This document shows, in pieces, positions 1-9,779 of a stretch of DNA of 33,366 nt. Under the pieces are notes generated by a model. The model searched no databases and had not been told where the DNA came from. It saw only the letters and a program-made list of their open reading frames with translations. A program made the position numbers and the translations under genes. Positions within the stretch are counted from its first letter, which is position 1; each line of letters opens with the position of its first letter. The DNA comes from Gnetum montanum (taxonomy: Eukaryota > Streptophyta > Gnetopsida > Gnetales > Gnetaceae), in contig MNCI01002038.1 of NCBI GenBank assembly GCA_015680685.1, positions 253,583 through 286,948 of the forward strand, given 5' to 3'.

Positions 1-53
1 ATATCACAGGGGAAGATGCGATATCGCGGCACAGTGCATTTCGCGTCTCATCA
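1..53 (-). repeat. Terminal fragment of a TGATGAG-type LTR
   Basis: The first 53 bases match the right-hand end of the LTR copies ending at 6166, 10794, 16715 and 33216: GATATC-containing palindromes followed by gcgtctcatca. The end CTCATCA (47-53) is the inverted complement of the LTR start TGATGAG. Because gag of the full-length copy reads on the minus strand, this is the U3 start of an LTR whose body lies off the left edge. The next five bases, ATATC, would be its target duplication, but the partner copy lies outside the window. Confidence 0.85.
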
Positions 54-469
54 ATATCCTATCATTAACCCTAGTTCGTAGGCTTCTTACTAGGGTAATG
101 AAAAGGGATAGGCTCCTAAAGATCATGACCAGTTTAAGAATAAGCATCTACATTTTATGTGACCCATGAATAACTCTTCCAAGCATCTAAACATATAGTG
201 TCTCATCTACTCTATAAATAATGTTGCTCAATACTACCCTTAGAACCCTAATTGATGTCTAACTCGAAGGAGTCCAAACGAAAATCAACGATTGAATACT
301 CTCGACTATCAGTTGTAACCTTGATTACAAGTGACTAAGGTAAATGATAGTGGATGAGAGATCAATTCTATAGGGGTAATTGAGAAAATATCCTAGAGTA
401 TAGTAGTCATTTAGCAAAATCTTCAAGGAGAGAAACCAAACTAGGAACCCAACTACATGGCCTTAATTT

Positions 470-730
470 GATTTCCAACAAAGATGGTGCATGCCTTGGT
501 TGACACAAGTGTCAATCATAACTCTCTATCACCCAAGATAGCTTGTATCCTTAATCTACAAGTACATCCAACTTTCACAGCTTGCAAGTTAGCCAAGTTT
601 TATCTAATTAAATGTACCAAAGTTGTGAAGAAGGTAGTAATGAAGGTTCGTCAATGAAGTAGAAAACTAGAATTCTCTATCTTGGACATTGATTCTTTCT
701 AAGTCATTCTTAGATAAGAGCTCTTTAAGA
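470..730 (+). pseudogene. Retropepsin (protease) relic of the chromovirus
   Basis: Reading from about 484 gives VHALVDTS, then NHNSLSPKIA. This matches the plant gypsy protease pattern A-L-(I/V)-D-(T/S)-G followed by S-H-N-F-(L/I)-S. The catalytic Asp codon is at 502-504 and the motif reads DTS instead of DTG. In the family this domain cleaves the Gag-Pol polyprotein. The frame is interrupted by stops further on (for example near 655), so it is not functional. Confidence 0.75.
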
Positions 731-1137
731 AAGTGAAAGTGTTAGTTGTCCTGTACTTAGATGTCCTCTACATTACACATGAGGATTCTCTTTGCATTTT
801 GAAGACCTCTACAATAGGAACAACTAGCACTGACTAAGAACTCCAGATTATTTTACCTATGGTAATGAAACAAGTTGTTAGGAATCCAACCTAGTAGATG
901 TTTCTTGTAGTACTGAGGATCATGGAAGATGGGAGTCTTGTAGGGGTTAACATGTGAATGGAGAACATGTTGGAGAGGTATAAGGATCTAACACTAGTAG
1001 AGTTACTAGAAGAATTGTTAGAATGATGGATTGTTAATCATAAAATTGAGCTATTACTAGGGACTACCCCTCCTAGGTAGCAACCTTGGTAGAGTTGAGG
1101 AAGTAATTGGAAAGCTTGGTATAGAAGGATTACATTC

Positions 1138-1640
1138 GACCCTCAAAACCTTCTTATGGTGTTTCTATGTTATTTACCAAGAAGGATGGTTCATTAAGAT
1201 TATGTTGCAAATTTAAGTTACTTAATAAGTACACCATAAAGAATAGGTATCTAATGTTATTAGTTGTAGACCTATTCATATAGCTAGTGGGGGCTCGATT
1301 TTTCTCTCAACTCAACCTCCATCAACGTCACTATTAGGTACATAATGTAGAGGGTAATGAAGAAAAAATAGCATGTGTTGCTTGTTACGAGTCATATGAG
1401 TGGATGGTCATTCATTTTGGGTTATGCAACACTCCTACTATGTTTTACACACTCATGAATGAGGTGTTTCATCCATTCCATGAAAAGTTCATTCTGGTAT
1501 ACCTAGATGACATTCTGGTACACTCTTGCTTGATAGATAAGCACCTTCATCATCTAGATTTGGTATTCTTAAAATTGTAGGATCACAAGTTATATGTCAA
1601 GTGAAAGAAATATGAATTTGATAAGCTAGAGATGAATCAA
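1138..1640 (+). pseudogene. Reverse transcriptase relic of the chromovirus
   Basis: The plus frame contains SKPSYGVSMLFTKKDGS near 1142, the fingers motif of gypsy RT. It continues with LLNKYTIKNRY, ARFFSQLNL and HFGLCNTPTMF, and then the catalytic VYLDDILVHS. The YLDD codons are at 1500-1511. The RT copies element RNA into cDNA. In-frame TAG and TGA codons lie in positions that are Gln or Trp in relatives. After KKYEF near 1620 the translation jumps directly to the C-terminal end of RNase H, so the connection and most of RNase H have been deleted. Confidence 0.88.
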
Positions 1641-2760
1641 GCTCGATGTTTGAGTATGTTATAAGATTTTGACCTTCAATTTGTCTATTAACCAAGCAAG
1701 GAGAATATCATTATGGATGCTTTGAGTAGACATCTACATATTAACACAATGGAAGTCATGCGATAGCCTAATAGCTCTTGGATGGTAACTAACCATGAAC
1801 TCCAACAAAAGATTAGGGATGGGTTGTAACATGATCAGCATGCTCCAAAGTTATTAAAGCTACTCCATAATGGAGGTGACTCAAATTTTAGTAAGGTGGA
1901 TGACCTACTAATGTTTAAGAAAATTGAGATCTATGTTTCTAATTGGGATATGTTGCATTCTAAAATCATCAATGAATGCCATAACATCCTTTAGGATAGC
2001 CATATAGGTCACAAACATATGATGGAATTAGTAGAATGGTAGTTCTATTGGCCTAATTTGGGGGTTACTATGCCTAATTTTGTGTGAAGCTATTTGGTCT
2101 ATTAGTAGGAAAAAACCTTGAATGAGAAACTAGGGGGTTGCTTTATTCCTTGGAAATTTGAAAGTTACCATTGATGGTCATCTTCATGGATTTCATCAAA
2201 GGAATTCCCATAGTATAGAAATATTCCAACATCATTGTAGTTGTGAATAAGTTCTAGAAGTATGTCATCTCCATTCCATGATCTACTCCTTGAACTTTTA
2301 AGGATGTGACATCCTTGTTCTTTAACAACATCGTGAACTACTTCAGATTACTGTCAAGCATTATTTCTAATTGTAACTTCTATTTCATAAGGGATTTCTT
2401 ATGGAAGTTATTTAAATATTGAAAAAAAGTTGTGGATGTGCTTGAGACACCATCCTTAAAAAGATGATGTAGACAAAATAGGTGAACAGGGTTCTTGAAG
2501 AGTATCTTTAACATCTCATCTAGTTCAATTAGATGAACTAGGTGACTTTAGTATTTGTGGCTCAATTTAGTTACAATATTTAGAAATCCTCAACCATAGG
2601 ATTCTCTCTAGTGGAGTTGGCATTGGGGAAACAACCATCAATTCTTCAACCAGTGCAAACCTCTCATCAAGATTTTAATTCTTCAGTAGATGAATTCATC
2701 AAATCCTAGGTGGATTGCATTTAAGTCATAAATTATACCTATAAATGTTTGTCCAGAACA
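1625..2760 (+). pseudogene. RNase H C-terminus and integrase relic of the chromovirus
   Basis: After the deletion, the frame around 1640-1730 reads DFDLQFVY, then PSKENIIMDALSRH. This is the conserved C-terminal signature of gypsy RNase H. The zinc-binding H2C2-like part of integrase follows at about 1930-2090 (NECHNILQDSHIGH, then FYWPNL). The core follows in shifted frames at 2220-2700 (VDKFSKYVISIPC, NRVLEEYL, SSTIGFSLVELALGKQP). Many stops and at least one frameshift are present. Integrase inserts the cDNA into the host chromosome; this copy cannot. Confidence 0.82.
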
Positions 2761-2779
2761 TGAAAAAGTAAGCAAATAA

Positions 2780-3230
2780 TAGAAGGAGGTCATTTTATTT
2801 TGTGGTTGGAGACTGGGCATTGTTAAAAATAGATTATGTAGGGCAGATGAGATTACAGAAGGGTTCTAGCTAGAAGTTTTTCAAGTAGTACAATGGACTT
2901 TTGAATGTTCCTTCTCGTGTCAATCTAATTACCTATAAATTATAAGTTCTAATATATCTAACTAAGTATCACCTAGTATTCCATGTGTTTATGGTCAAAA
3001 AGTTCAATCTTGGAGATAATGACCCTACTACATTTAGGTCTAGGGGACCTCTAAATATTGAAGTAGTTAAGGGCTAACAAATGCATTCCATTATCAACAT
3101 CCACGTCATGGATTACACTCTAGATCAAAAGGTTGAGTTCTTAGTGCATTAGTAGGATGCATCCTTAAAGGAGGATACCTAGGAGGAGTGGCAAGAATTT
3201 TGGTAAGAATCATTGTAATATGAGATTCTA
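2780..3230 (+). pseudogene. Integrase C-terminal module with chromodomain-like tail
   Basis: The plus-strand frames read EGGHFILW, then YYNGLLNVPSRVNLITYKLQ and KYHLVFHVFMVKKF. This matches the GPY/F-type C-terminal module of chromovirus integrases. The following segment at about 3095-3195 reads VMDYTLDQKVEFLVH, a stop, QDASLKEDT, a stop, and EEWQEFW. It resembles the chromodomain with its (V/I)-x-W-x-G-L...T-W-E core, where both stops (TAG) would replace Trp or Gln. In this family the chromodomain steers integration towards particular chromatin. Assignment rests on visual matching. Confidence 0.65.
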
Positions 3231-3290
3231 CACAACTCTACATGAAAATGAGCTAAGCAATTCCATGGCCACCAAATGGTCTAAAGAATG

Positions 3291-5063
3291 AATTTCCTAA
3301 ATTGAAATGGGACTTGTAGATCATTAGAAAAACCAACAATTCAAGGCAAGTTTTTCTTTTACCAAACACAAATGAATAACAAGAAAAAAATAATGTGTGA
3401 AATAGTTGATTATAAAAATAGATATGATATCAAGAAAACACATACATGATGTAATATCAAAAGAAAAGTGTTACATAGAAGATCTATTAAAAGTAGAGCA
3501 CACATGGCTAGCAAAGGGAAACTAAAATATGGAACAAAATAAACATAGATCTATTAAAACTAGTTCCTTAAAACAAAAAATACAAAAAATGAAATAGCCT
3601 GGAAAATAACTTAGGATGATGCAATGATAATCCTGTGAGATGAAATTAGGAATTAGGGAAGACTAACAAGAAGCCATGTTATCTTGTTCTCTCTCTAATG
3701 CATGTGTCTAATTGAAGATCTAATAGAATCATTGTAGATTGATGATATATGATGAGAGGGGATTGAATCATATCTATGTATCAATCTAGATCTAAGGAAG
3801 TTTCTCTGTGTATCAGGAAGATAGCACAAAAGGAAGACAAAGTATTAACAGGAAAAGAGGAGAATAAAAAAAGGACTCTAATGAGTTGAGAATCACATAG
3901 AGTTTTCTAATAGTTGGTAGAAAGATAGATATTTTATAGAAATACTATCTTTGGAAAGTTTTTTAAATATCAATATTCCAACTGCTAATTGATCAATTAA
4001 CCACCAATCAATCCCTTTCTATTTAGAGGATTCCCCTATTTATAGGCCATAAATGCCTTGTAGATTATGAAGAAATAATGCACTAGGATCTATAGGATCT
4101 TCTATAAGATTCTAGATAGCAGAAATAACATGTATTTATAGCAAACATTGAAAATGTAATTGAATAAGAAATAACATTGAATGTCACAAAAGCAAGATTA
4201 ATGCTAGACGTTAAGCAAGACTATTGAAAAACTTGAAGTCAGAACTGATGCAAGAGATGATATCAAGCATCAAAATTAAAGATGGAAGACAAAAATCCAT
4301 AACAACATTGCAAGTAATATGAGACTTTATTTTTTATGAATGTTGGAAAAGAGAATAAAAAAAATATTGTTGATGATGCAAGATGTTGAATCTAGACTAT
4401 TGAAAATGAATTTGAACTAAAACTCCATAGAGTGAACTCAAAACTCTAACTTATGCAAGAAAAGCCAAAGTCGGTACAATAGCAAGTTCTCATGAGTAAG
4501 TAGACCTTCATTACAAATTTCTATGCTAAAAATCATATTGATTTACCCTTGTGAATGTACATTGGTATCAATTAGAGATAGCTATTAGATAATGGAAGTC
4601 AAAATACAACCTAGAAAAAAAATATGAAATGTGTAATAGGTTAGAGGATGCCAAAGTGGATCTGAGATAGACCACTTTTGAGAGGTGAAGAATCAATGTA
4701 TCTTCCCTTTCAATTATGAAGTCAAACGATGCCACAATGGGCTAGATCCCTAAGATTTCTATACATGCTAGTGAAAAGCTATCACTAGGCATGAGGAGTG
4801 AGTCCCCCAAGTCACAAAATAGCCTCCCTTTGGTCATAAAAGGATCAAATCTGCTCTCTTATTTCACAACTAGAGGTAGAGGACTAGCTCACATGTCAAA
4901 TATGTAGATTTCTTTTTTGGTAGAAAGGTTAGTATAGTGTGCAATGAAAAGAGCAAACCTCTTCTTCCTAAACCTGGGCTTTATGAACTTCTCTAAGTCT
5001 CTCTTGAATGATATGATGAGTTCAACCCTTTGTGTTTTATGATTGAAGAACCATAGCTATTGG
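3291..5063. other. Intergenic old DNA; weak LTR/promoter-like and coding remnants
   Basis: No intact gene is visible. A minus-strand TATA-like site (CCTATAAATAGGGG, complement of about 4033-4046) could belong to an old LTR, but no paired terminus was found. From about 5060 down to 4690 the minus strand reads mostly open, with a few stops, through FFNHKTQRVELIISFKRD and FDPFMTKGRLFCDLGDS. I do not recognise that product. It is probably the remnant of another mobile element. Confidence 0.4.
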
Positions 5064-5068
5064 ACTTT
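5064..5068. repeat. Target-site duplication ACTTT, left copy
   Basis: ACTTT directly precedes the LTR start TGATGAG and is repeated at 6167-6171 directly after the LTR end. A 5-bp duplication is what gypsy integrases produce. Confidence 0.9.
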
Positions 5069-6166
5069 TGATGAGTGGCAAGGTACCTCTACACTCAACC
5101 ATACGAAACGAGCGTAGCACATGCGATCTGGTCGAACTCTGCAAACTAAATGCCTAAACGCCCCACGAAACACTTGGGGTTAATCATTCGTTGTCTTCCC
5201 AAACTTACTTGCTGTTGTCACGGTGTATGGTTAAGTAAGTCTGAGGTACATGATTTTTTTGGTCTTTTCAGGTTTATCTCCTATGCTAAAGGATGAAGGG
5301 TTAAGAAAGCTAACTAACTCTAACTAAGGACCTAAGTCTATATTAACTAGCATCAGCATCCATTCCCACTTGCCGTACACACCCTGAACCGATGCAACTA
5401 TGGCTACCAAACGCTAATCGTTACTGGGATCACCACACGTAACGCACGTGCTCGAAGTGGTCATACTAAGGCAGTTAACTAGCCTAAGTGTGATAAGCAA
5501 CCGATTCCTTGACTAGCCGTACACACCCGTAGGTGCTCATAGCCAAGTCATACTTACCCCACGTTCTAGGAGTGAAGGATGAGAGAACCTAACTAGCCGA
5601 AGTGCGACGAGCAGCGGATTCCTTGACTAGCCGTACACACTGGGACTACCACTGGGATTACCAAGCGTAGATCCTGGAATACGCTACTAGGTTACCAAGT
5701 AGTCACAATGCTCGTAATCAAGTGTACTCATACCGCATGCAACGAGCAGCCGATTCCTTGACTAGCTGTACACATCCTTAGATGCTCGTAATCAATTCGT
5801 ACTCGTACCGCATTCTAGGAAAGCAATAAATAACAATAAATAAAATCCTATCCATGCACTGCAAGGTTTATCCAATCAAGTTCGTCTTTATTGCCGTACA
5901 CAACTTGTGTTCAGGTACAATGTTGCTCAAATAGAGCCGTTCACTCTAGGACTCCTACTGCGGGCACATGGGAAATTAATCTAACTCTAGAGTGATCAAA
6001 TTGCCAGAGCTTTGCTACTTCTAGCCAAGATGGGAAATGAGGGGAGTGCTGCCTCTTATTTATAGTTTTGGCGACGGACCGCGATATCGCGTACGTGATA
6101 TCGTAGGGGACGACGCGATATCGTGGCGGCTACGATATCACGGCTTGTGCATATCGCGTCTCATTA
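5069..6166 (-). repeat. Solo LTR of the TGATGAG family
   Basis: This is a 1098-bp LTR starting TGATGAGTGG and ending CTCATTA, one transition from the canonical CTCATCA. Perfect ACTTT duplications flank it and there is no internal sequence, so it arose by LTR-LTR recombination. Relative to transcription (minus strand) it has GATATC palindromes in the short U3 (6077-6143). A TATA box lies in the complement of 6054-6064 and an AATAAA signal in the complement of 5887-5892. Three sub-repeat modules containing (c/g)gattccttgactag follow near 5501, 5614 and 5750. It has more modules than any other copy here. Confidence 0.93.
6054..6064 (-). promoter_or_regulatory. TATA box of the solo LTR
   Basis: The complement of cttatttatag reads CTATAAATAAG. 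The same element in the same context (followed by GAGG and a purine-rich GGGGAA on the minus strand) occurs at 10700-10710, 16655-16665 and 33122-33132. It lies about 100 bp from the LTR terminus, which fixes U3 as very short. Confidence 0.75.
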
Positions 6167-6171
6167 ACTTT
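6167..6171. repeat. Target-site duplication ACTTT, right copy
   Basis: This is the partner of 5064-5068 and is identical in sequence. Confidence 0.9.
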
Positions 6172-6983
6172 CTTATCTACAACTGTCTAAAGGGCTTATA
6201 AATGTTCAAAGTTCCTCAATATCCATTGGTACTCTTCACATTCAGAAAAGTGTACACTTCAAGGATGTCACTTTTTTTAAGTGGGGAACGGTGTAGAAAA
6301 ATATATTTTGTTCCTAGATTAGAGGTTTTTCTTTCCTCTAGAATGAGGGCATAGTAGCATGGAGATACTTTTGGATTCCATGTTATTCTAACCATCACTT
6401 TAGAACTACATGGGCCTTAATTCCTTATGAACTTCATCATAGAAATATGTAGGCTTGTAGAGAAGTTTTGGCTTTGATGCTTAGGAATATATGCATTAGT
6501 ATAGAAACATGTCTCAGCTCTTCTAGGGGATTGGTGTGTCTTTTATTATTGCATGTACTTTTTGTGGTTGTATATCTATGTGCCTCATTAATCTAGTTAT
6601 GTAATTAATTCTTATGGCTCCAACGCATCTACCCATTAGCTAATGTGTGATGTGCTTTATCTTATTGAACAAGTACTCTAAGTTGTGAGGTATAGTACAC
6701 TTTGAGTCCACTTTGTCTATCTTGTTACTATCTTGGATTCTCAAGTGGTGCTAAATAGTGTTTTCCAAGGATGACGCTACTACAAATATTGATTCAAAGC
6801 TTTGAATAATACATGAATTGACCACATAAATTTAATAGCAAAAATTATACTTAAATTTATTATAATAGTTAATAATATAGATGTAATGTTTTGTAAATAA
6901 GAATGCTTAATGATTCTTTTTTCTATGAAAAATGTATTTTTTAAAATTTTGTGATACCTTTAAATAGTTTGAAATTTCAAGCC
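6172..6983. other. Unrecognised DNA with a short minus-strand open stretch
   Basis: A 60-codon open stretch on the minus strand (6216-6398, ending KSTNGY) is the only coding-like signal. It may be continuous with the minus-strand remnant on the other side of the solo LTR (below 5064) once the LTR is ignored, although the frames differ by a shift. I see no family match. The rest is AT-rich and featureless to me. Confidence 0.4.
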
Positions 6984-7188
6984 TAATTAGAATCTAACAA
7001 TAAGGAAACCACTTGGAGTGATGCTAAGGTACTTGATTCTCAAGTCATAAGACTTGGATTTGAGCCTAGGAAAATCCATTTAAAAGAGATTAGGCTTTCT
7101 CTCATCTATCGCACTCCTAGGATCCTACCTTGAAGAGATGAGGATTGAACCTCTGGGTAATGATCCTTTTAATTAGAATCTAATAATA
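6984..7188 (+). mobile_element. tRNA-derived SINE, family C, with target duplication
   Basis: A 167-bp insert (7003-7169) is flanked by taattagaatctaacaata (6984-7002) and taattagaatctaataata (7170-7188). These are 19-bp direct repeats with one mismatch, the long target duplication typical of LINE-mobilised elements. The insert begins with a pol III-like head: an A-box-like stretch (ttggagtgatgctaagg) and a B-box-like ggatttgagcc. A second copy of the same family lies at 22413-22566 on the opposite strand. It is non-coding. Confidence 0.75.
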
Positions 7189-7437
7189 GTTCATCATCTA
7201 TGGAACCAAAACAATAGATGGTAAATTTTTTTGGTTGTTATAATATTAACAAATTTAATATTCATACAATTTATAAAGGAATTATCTATTTTTTGGATAC
7301 ATTTTATTACTTTACTATGCTATTTAGTTAAGGAAAAATGAGTAAAATGTCACAAGGCAATGGCTAAAGAAGCATATTTAGTAGCTATTAAATTAAAACA
7401 ATTATTCTCTAGAATGAATATGGGCTATCACAAAACA
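7189..7437. other. AT-rich spacer
   Basis: I see no gene, repeat boundary or regulatory element between the two SINE copies. Confidence 0.5.
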
Positions 7438-7634
7438 ATAAGGTATTAGCTTAGTGGTAAGACTCTTGATTTGGAAACTCTAAGTTATGGATTCAATTTT
7501 GGTGGGAAATACTCATCATTATCATCCTAGCCTTGTCCCAACAAAATGAGGTCGACTTCCAATGGACAATATTGAATTATAAAATTTTAATTGGACTATA
7601 TGTCTTGAGAATAAAATATTTTGAGTTCCAACAC
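7438..7634 (+). mobile_element. tRNA-derived SINE, family A
   Basis: The head reads ttagcttagtggtaagactc, close to a pol III A box (TRGCNNAGTGG). About 40 bp later comes ggattcaatttt, a weakened B box. The 3' tail attttgagttccaacac is shared with the copy at 30284-30434, and the head is shared with 29881-29995. This copy carries extra sequence in the middle, including ccttgtcccaac and aatgaggtcgac, which resembles a motif common in other plant SINEs. That last point is from memory and unverified. Confidence 0.7.
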
Positions 7635-8176
7635 ACATGTTGTGCCCTAAATATAGGCTACCAAAAAATAAAACTTTAGGCCATTTAGGCATGATAATTA
7701 ACATTTTTGAACAAGATCATAATTTGTTTCTAGTGGCATATGATAAACAAATGGATGTTTCTTCATAGTTTAAGAAGTAAGCATGTGAGAATTTAGAGGT
7801 CATAACATTAGCAATGATGAAAAATATATATTCTAAAAATTGTCACATCTATTTATAATTAATAATAATCAACCAAATTAAGCAGCCATGCAAATGTGCT
7901 ACAATGTTACAAACCACACTCACAACTCAACAACTCGAAATTCCTACTACATGAATTTGAAAACCATAGAAATAAAGCATAAGGATAGATAGAATGAGTC
8001 CCAATTACATGCATAGGAGCATTGAGTGTTATAATGTTTTTATCACAAATCAAACACTATTATTATATAGAAAAAATTTGGATTTTAGTAAATTTAATAC
8101 ATATAAACACACAAAACTCTAAACATTGTTTACACATTTGCTCATTTAATAGGGGCAGCCTCAATAAACTAACCTT
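7635..8176. other. AT-rich DNA, no recognised feature
   Basis: I see no open reading frame or repeat boundary. The position just left of a copia primer site, on the internal side, suggests that part could be the decayed leader or gag of that element, but no protein similarity is visible. Confidence 0.4.
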
Positions 8177-8188
8177 GCTCTAACACCA
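8177..8188 (-). other. Ty1/copia primer-binding site relic
   Basis: The minus strand reads TGGTGTTAGAGC, two transitions from TGGTATCAGAGC. That sequence is the initiator-Met tRNA primer site used by most plant copia elements. On the right it abuts tgttagaatatg (from 8189), the TGTTAGA terminus expected of a copia LTR in this orientation. A relic 5' LTR should therefore extend rightwards from 8189. I could not locate its far end. Confidence 0.6.
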
Positions 8189-9243
8189 TGTTAGAATATG
8201 AGGTCTACAAGAAGTAAAAAACTTAATTCATTTAAAAAATTGTATATGATAATTACAACATATCAAATTGTGGCCATAATAATACAAATATCTCACAATC
8301 CTAATAATAATATCCATATTAAGATACATAAAGTGAAATAAGTATGATAATAATTAATATAGCAAAACATAAATACAACAGAAAAGGAAAGCATATAAAT
8401 TATTATGTGTAACATAAAATAGGGATGTATGTACACAACAATTATGAATATTTTTTAGGCCAATTGGTTAGCTTGCACAACTTTGTACTCACAAGTGGGT
8501 TCAAAGCCCAATACTAGCACCTCATTTGCTCTTATTACATACATGCTATGTTGTTCGCATAGGGGCATATCCTAGGTAGACCTAACTTTCCCTCCAAAAA
8601 TAATTATGAGTATTACTTACATAAAAAAGAAAAGATAGATAGTGAACATAACACAATGAATAATGAGTCCAAATATATTAATAATGAATCCTAACTTTTT
8701 AAAGTATCTACAACCACAAAACAGACACAAAGTATGTGTTTTACTGTATGTAAAAGGCTATGAAGTGAACACCTTTTATTTCAAAACCAAGGATATAACA
8801 AGATATTAGCATAATAATTATTTGGTAATCTTATGTAAACCATCACAATTATACATCGCTTAATTTTAACCATACAAGTTAAGTTTGATAATTACATTAA
8901 TTCTTAACATTTCTTAGTTTCTCTCATACTAAACATTTGAGTTAAAAATATGAAATTAAGCTTTATTATGTCTAAAGACCCATAAGATCTATTGAATAGA
9001 TATTACATGTTCATGAAAAATAAAGATAACCTCTACAAATTAACCAAGTGTCAATGGGATCATAAAAAATATCATTCAGGCTTTTTATTGTAACATGAAA
9101 ATGCTTTCTCAAATAGGTAGTTACAATACAGGGAAGAAACACATGTAACTCATCTTCAAGAACTCTTGATGTGCATAACCTATAAATATGGTTTTCTTAG
9201 GGGAGTTAAATACATCTTCCACTTTCAATTATAAGATGATGAG
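8189..9243. other. Probable decayed copia LTR, then AT-rich DNA with one tRNA-like head
   Basis: The left edge is defined by the primer site. At 8455-8525 a tRNA-like segment (attggttagcttgcac...gggttcaaagccc) has a good B box, ggttcaaagcc, and is probably another SINE head. From about 8530 to 9243 nothing else is recognisable. Confidence 0.4.
9239..9243. repeat. Target-site duplication ATGAG of the outer solo LTR, left copy
   Basis: ATGAG precedes the LTR start at 9244 and recurs at 16972-16976 directly after the end of the outer LTR, 7.7 kb away. This shows that the two halves were once one insertion. Confidence 0.88.
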
Positions 9244-9779
9244 TGATGAGTGGTGAGGTACCCCTACACTCAACCATACGAATACGAGTGTTCTCACGAA
9301 CGATTCGGTCAAACTCTGCAGACAGACTAGTTGTGGCACCTAGACAGTTATCCTTAGGTCGCAATTCGTTGTCTTCCCACCTGGACTAGTATTATATTTT
9401 TCACATATGGTTTAGTCCACAGTGAGGTGTATGATGTGTTCTAACCTAATGCTACTCCTGAAGGCTGTGGAAAATAATATTAACTAAGCTAAGCTAAGAG
9501 GGAAAGGGTAAGAGAATCTAGTCTAGCCTAAGTGCGATGAGCAGCCGATTCCTTGACTATCCGTACACATCCTTAGATGCTCGTAATCAAGTCATACTCA
9601 TTCTGCGTTACTAGGAGATAAGGGTGAGAGAGACTAATTAGGAAAGCAATAAATAATAATTAAATAAATAATAATTAATTAAATAAATAACAAAGTAAAT
9701 GCTGCAATGATGAAGTAATCTCAATCTTTATTGCCGGTCATGTGCGTGTCCAAGTACATCACACTCGAATAAAGGATGT
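9244..9779 (-). repeat. Outer solo LTR, left part (interrupted)
   Basis: It begins TGATGAGTGGTGAGG and follows the LTR family with many differences from the other copies, so it is an older or different subfamily. It has only one ccgattccttgacta module (9545) and a long taaataataattaa-rich stretch. It stops abruptly at 9779 where the inner element begins. The missing part resumes at 16716. The rejoined LTR would be about 790 bp. Confidence 0.9.
9775..9779. repeat. Target-site duplication GATGT of the inner element, left copy
   Basis: GATGT immediately precedes the inner LTR and is repeated at 16716-16720 immediately after it. Confidence 0.93.

Larger units (their letters stand above)
54..3290 (+). 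mobile_element. Decayed Ty3/gypsy chromovirus internal region
   Basis: Conceptual plus-strand translation, ignoring stops and frameshifts, gives in order a retropepsin, a reverse transcriptase, the C-terminal end of RNase H, an integrase and a chromodomain-like tail. That is the gag-pol order of plant chromoviruses. No LTR of its own is recognisable on either side. It differs from the TGATGAG-LTR family in orientation and in gene content. Stops are frequent, many of them TAG where family members have glutamine, so it is an old dead copy. Nothing gag-like was recognised in 54-460. Confidence 0.85.

Noticed and set aside
6077-6143. CRISPR-like array of GATATC palindromes
   Set aside because: The units are only 10-20 bp, without unique spacers, and lie in the U3 of a plant LTR.
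7438-7510. A functional tRNA gene
   Set aside because: A-box and B-box-like sequences are present, but acceptor and anticodon stems cannot be formed and the unit continues into a repeated SINE body.
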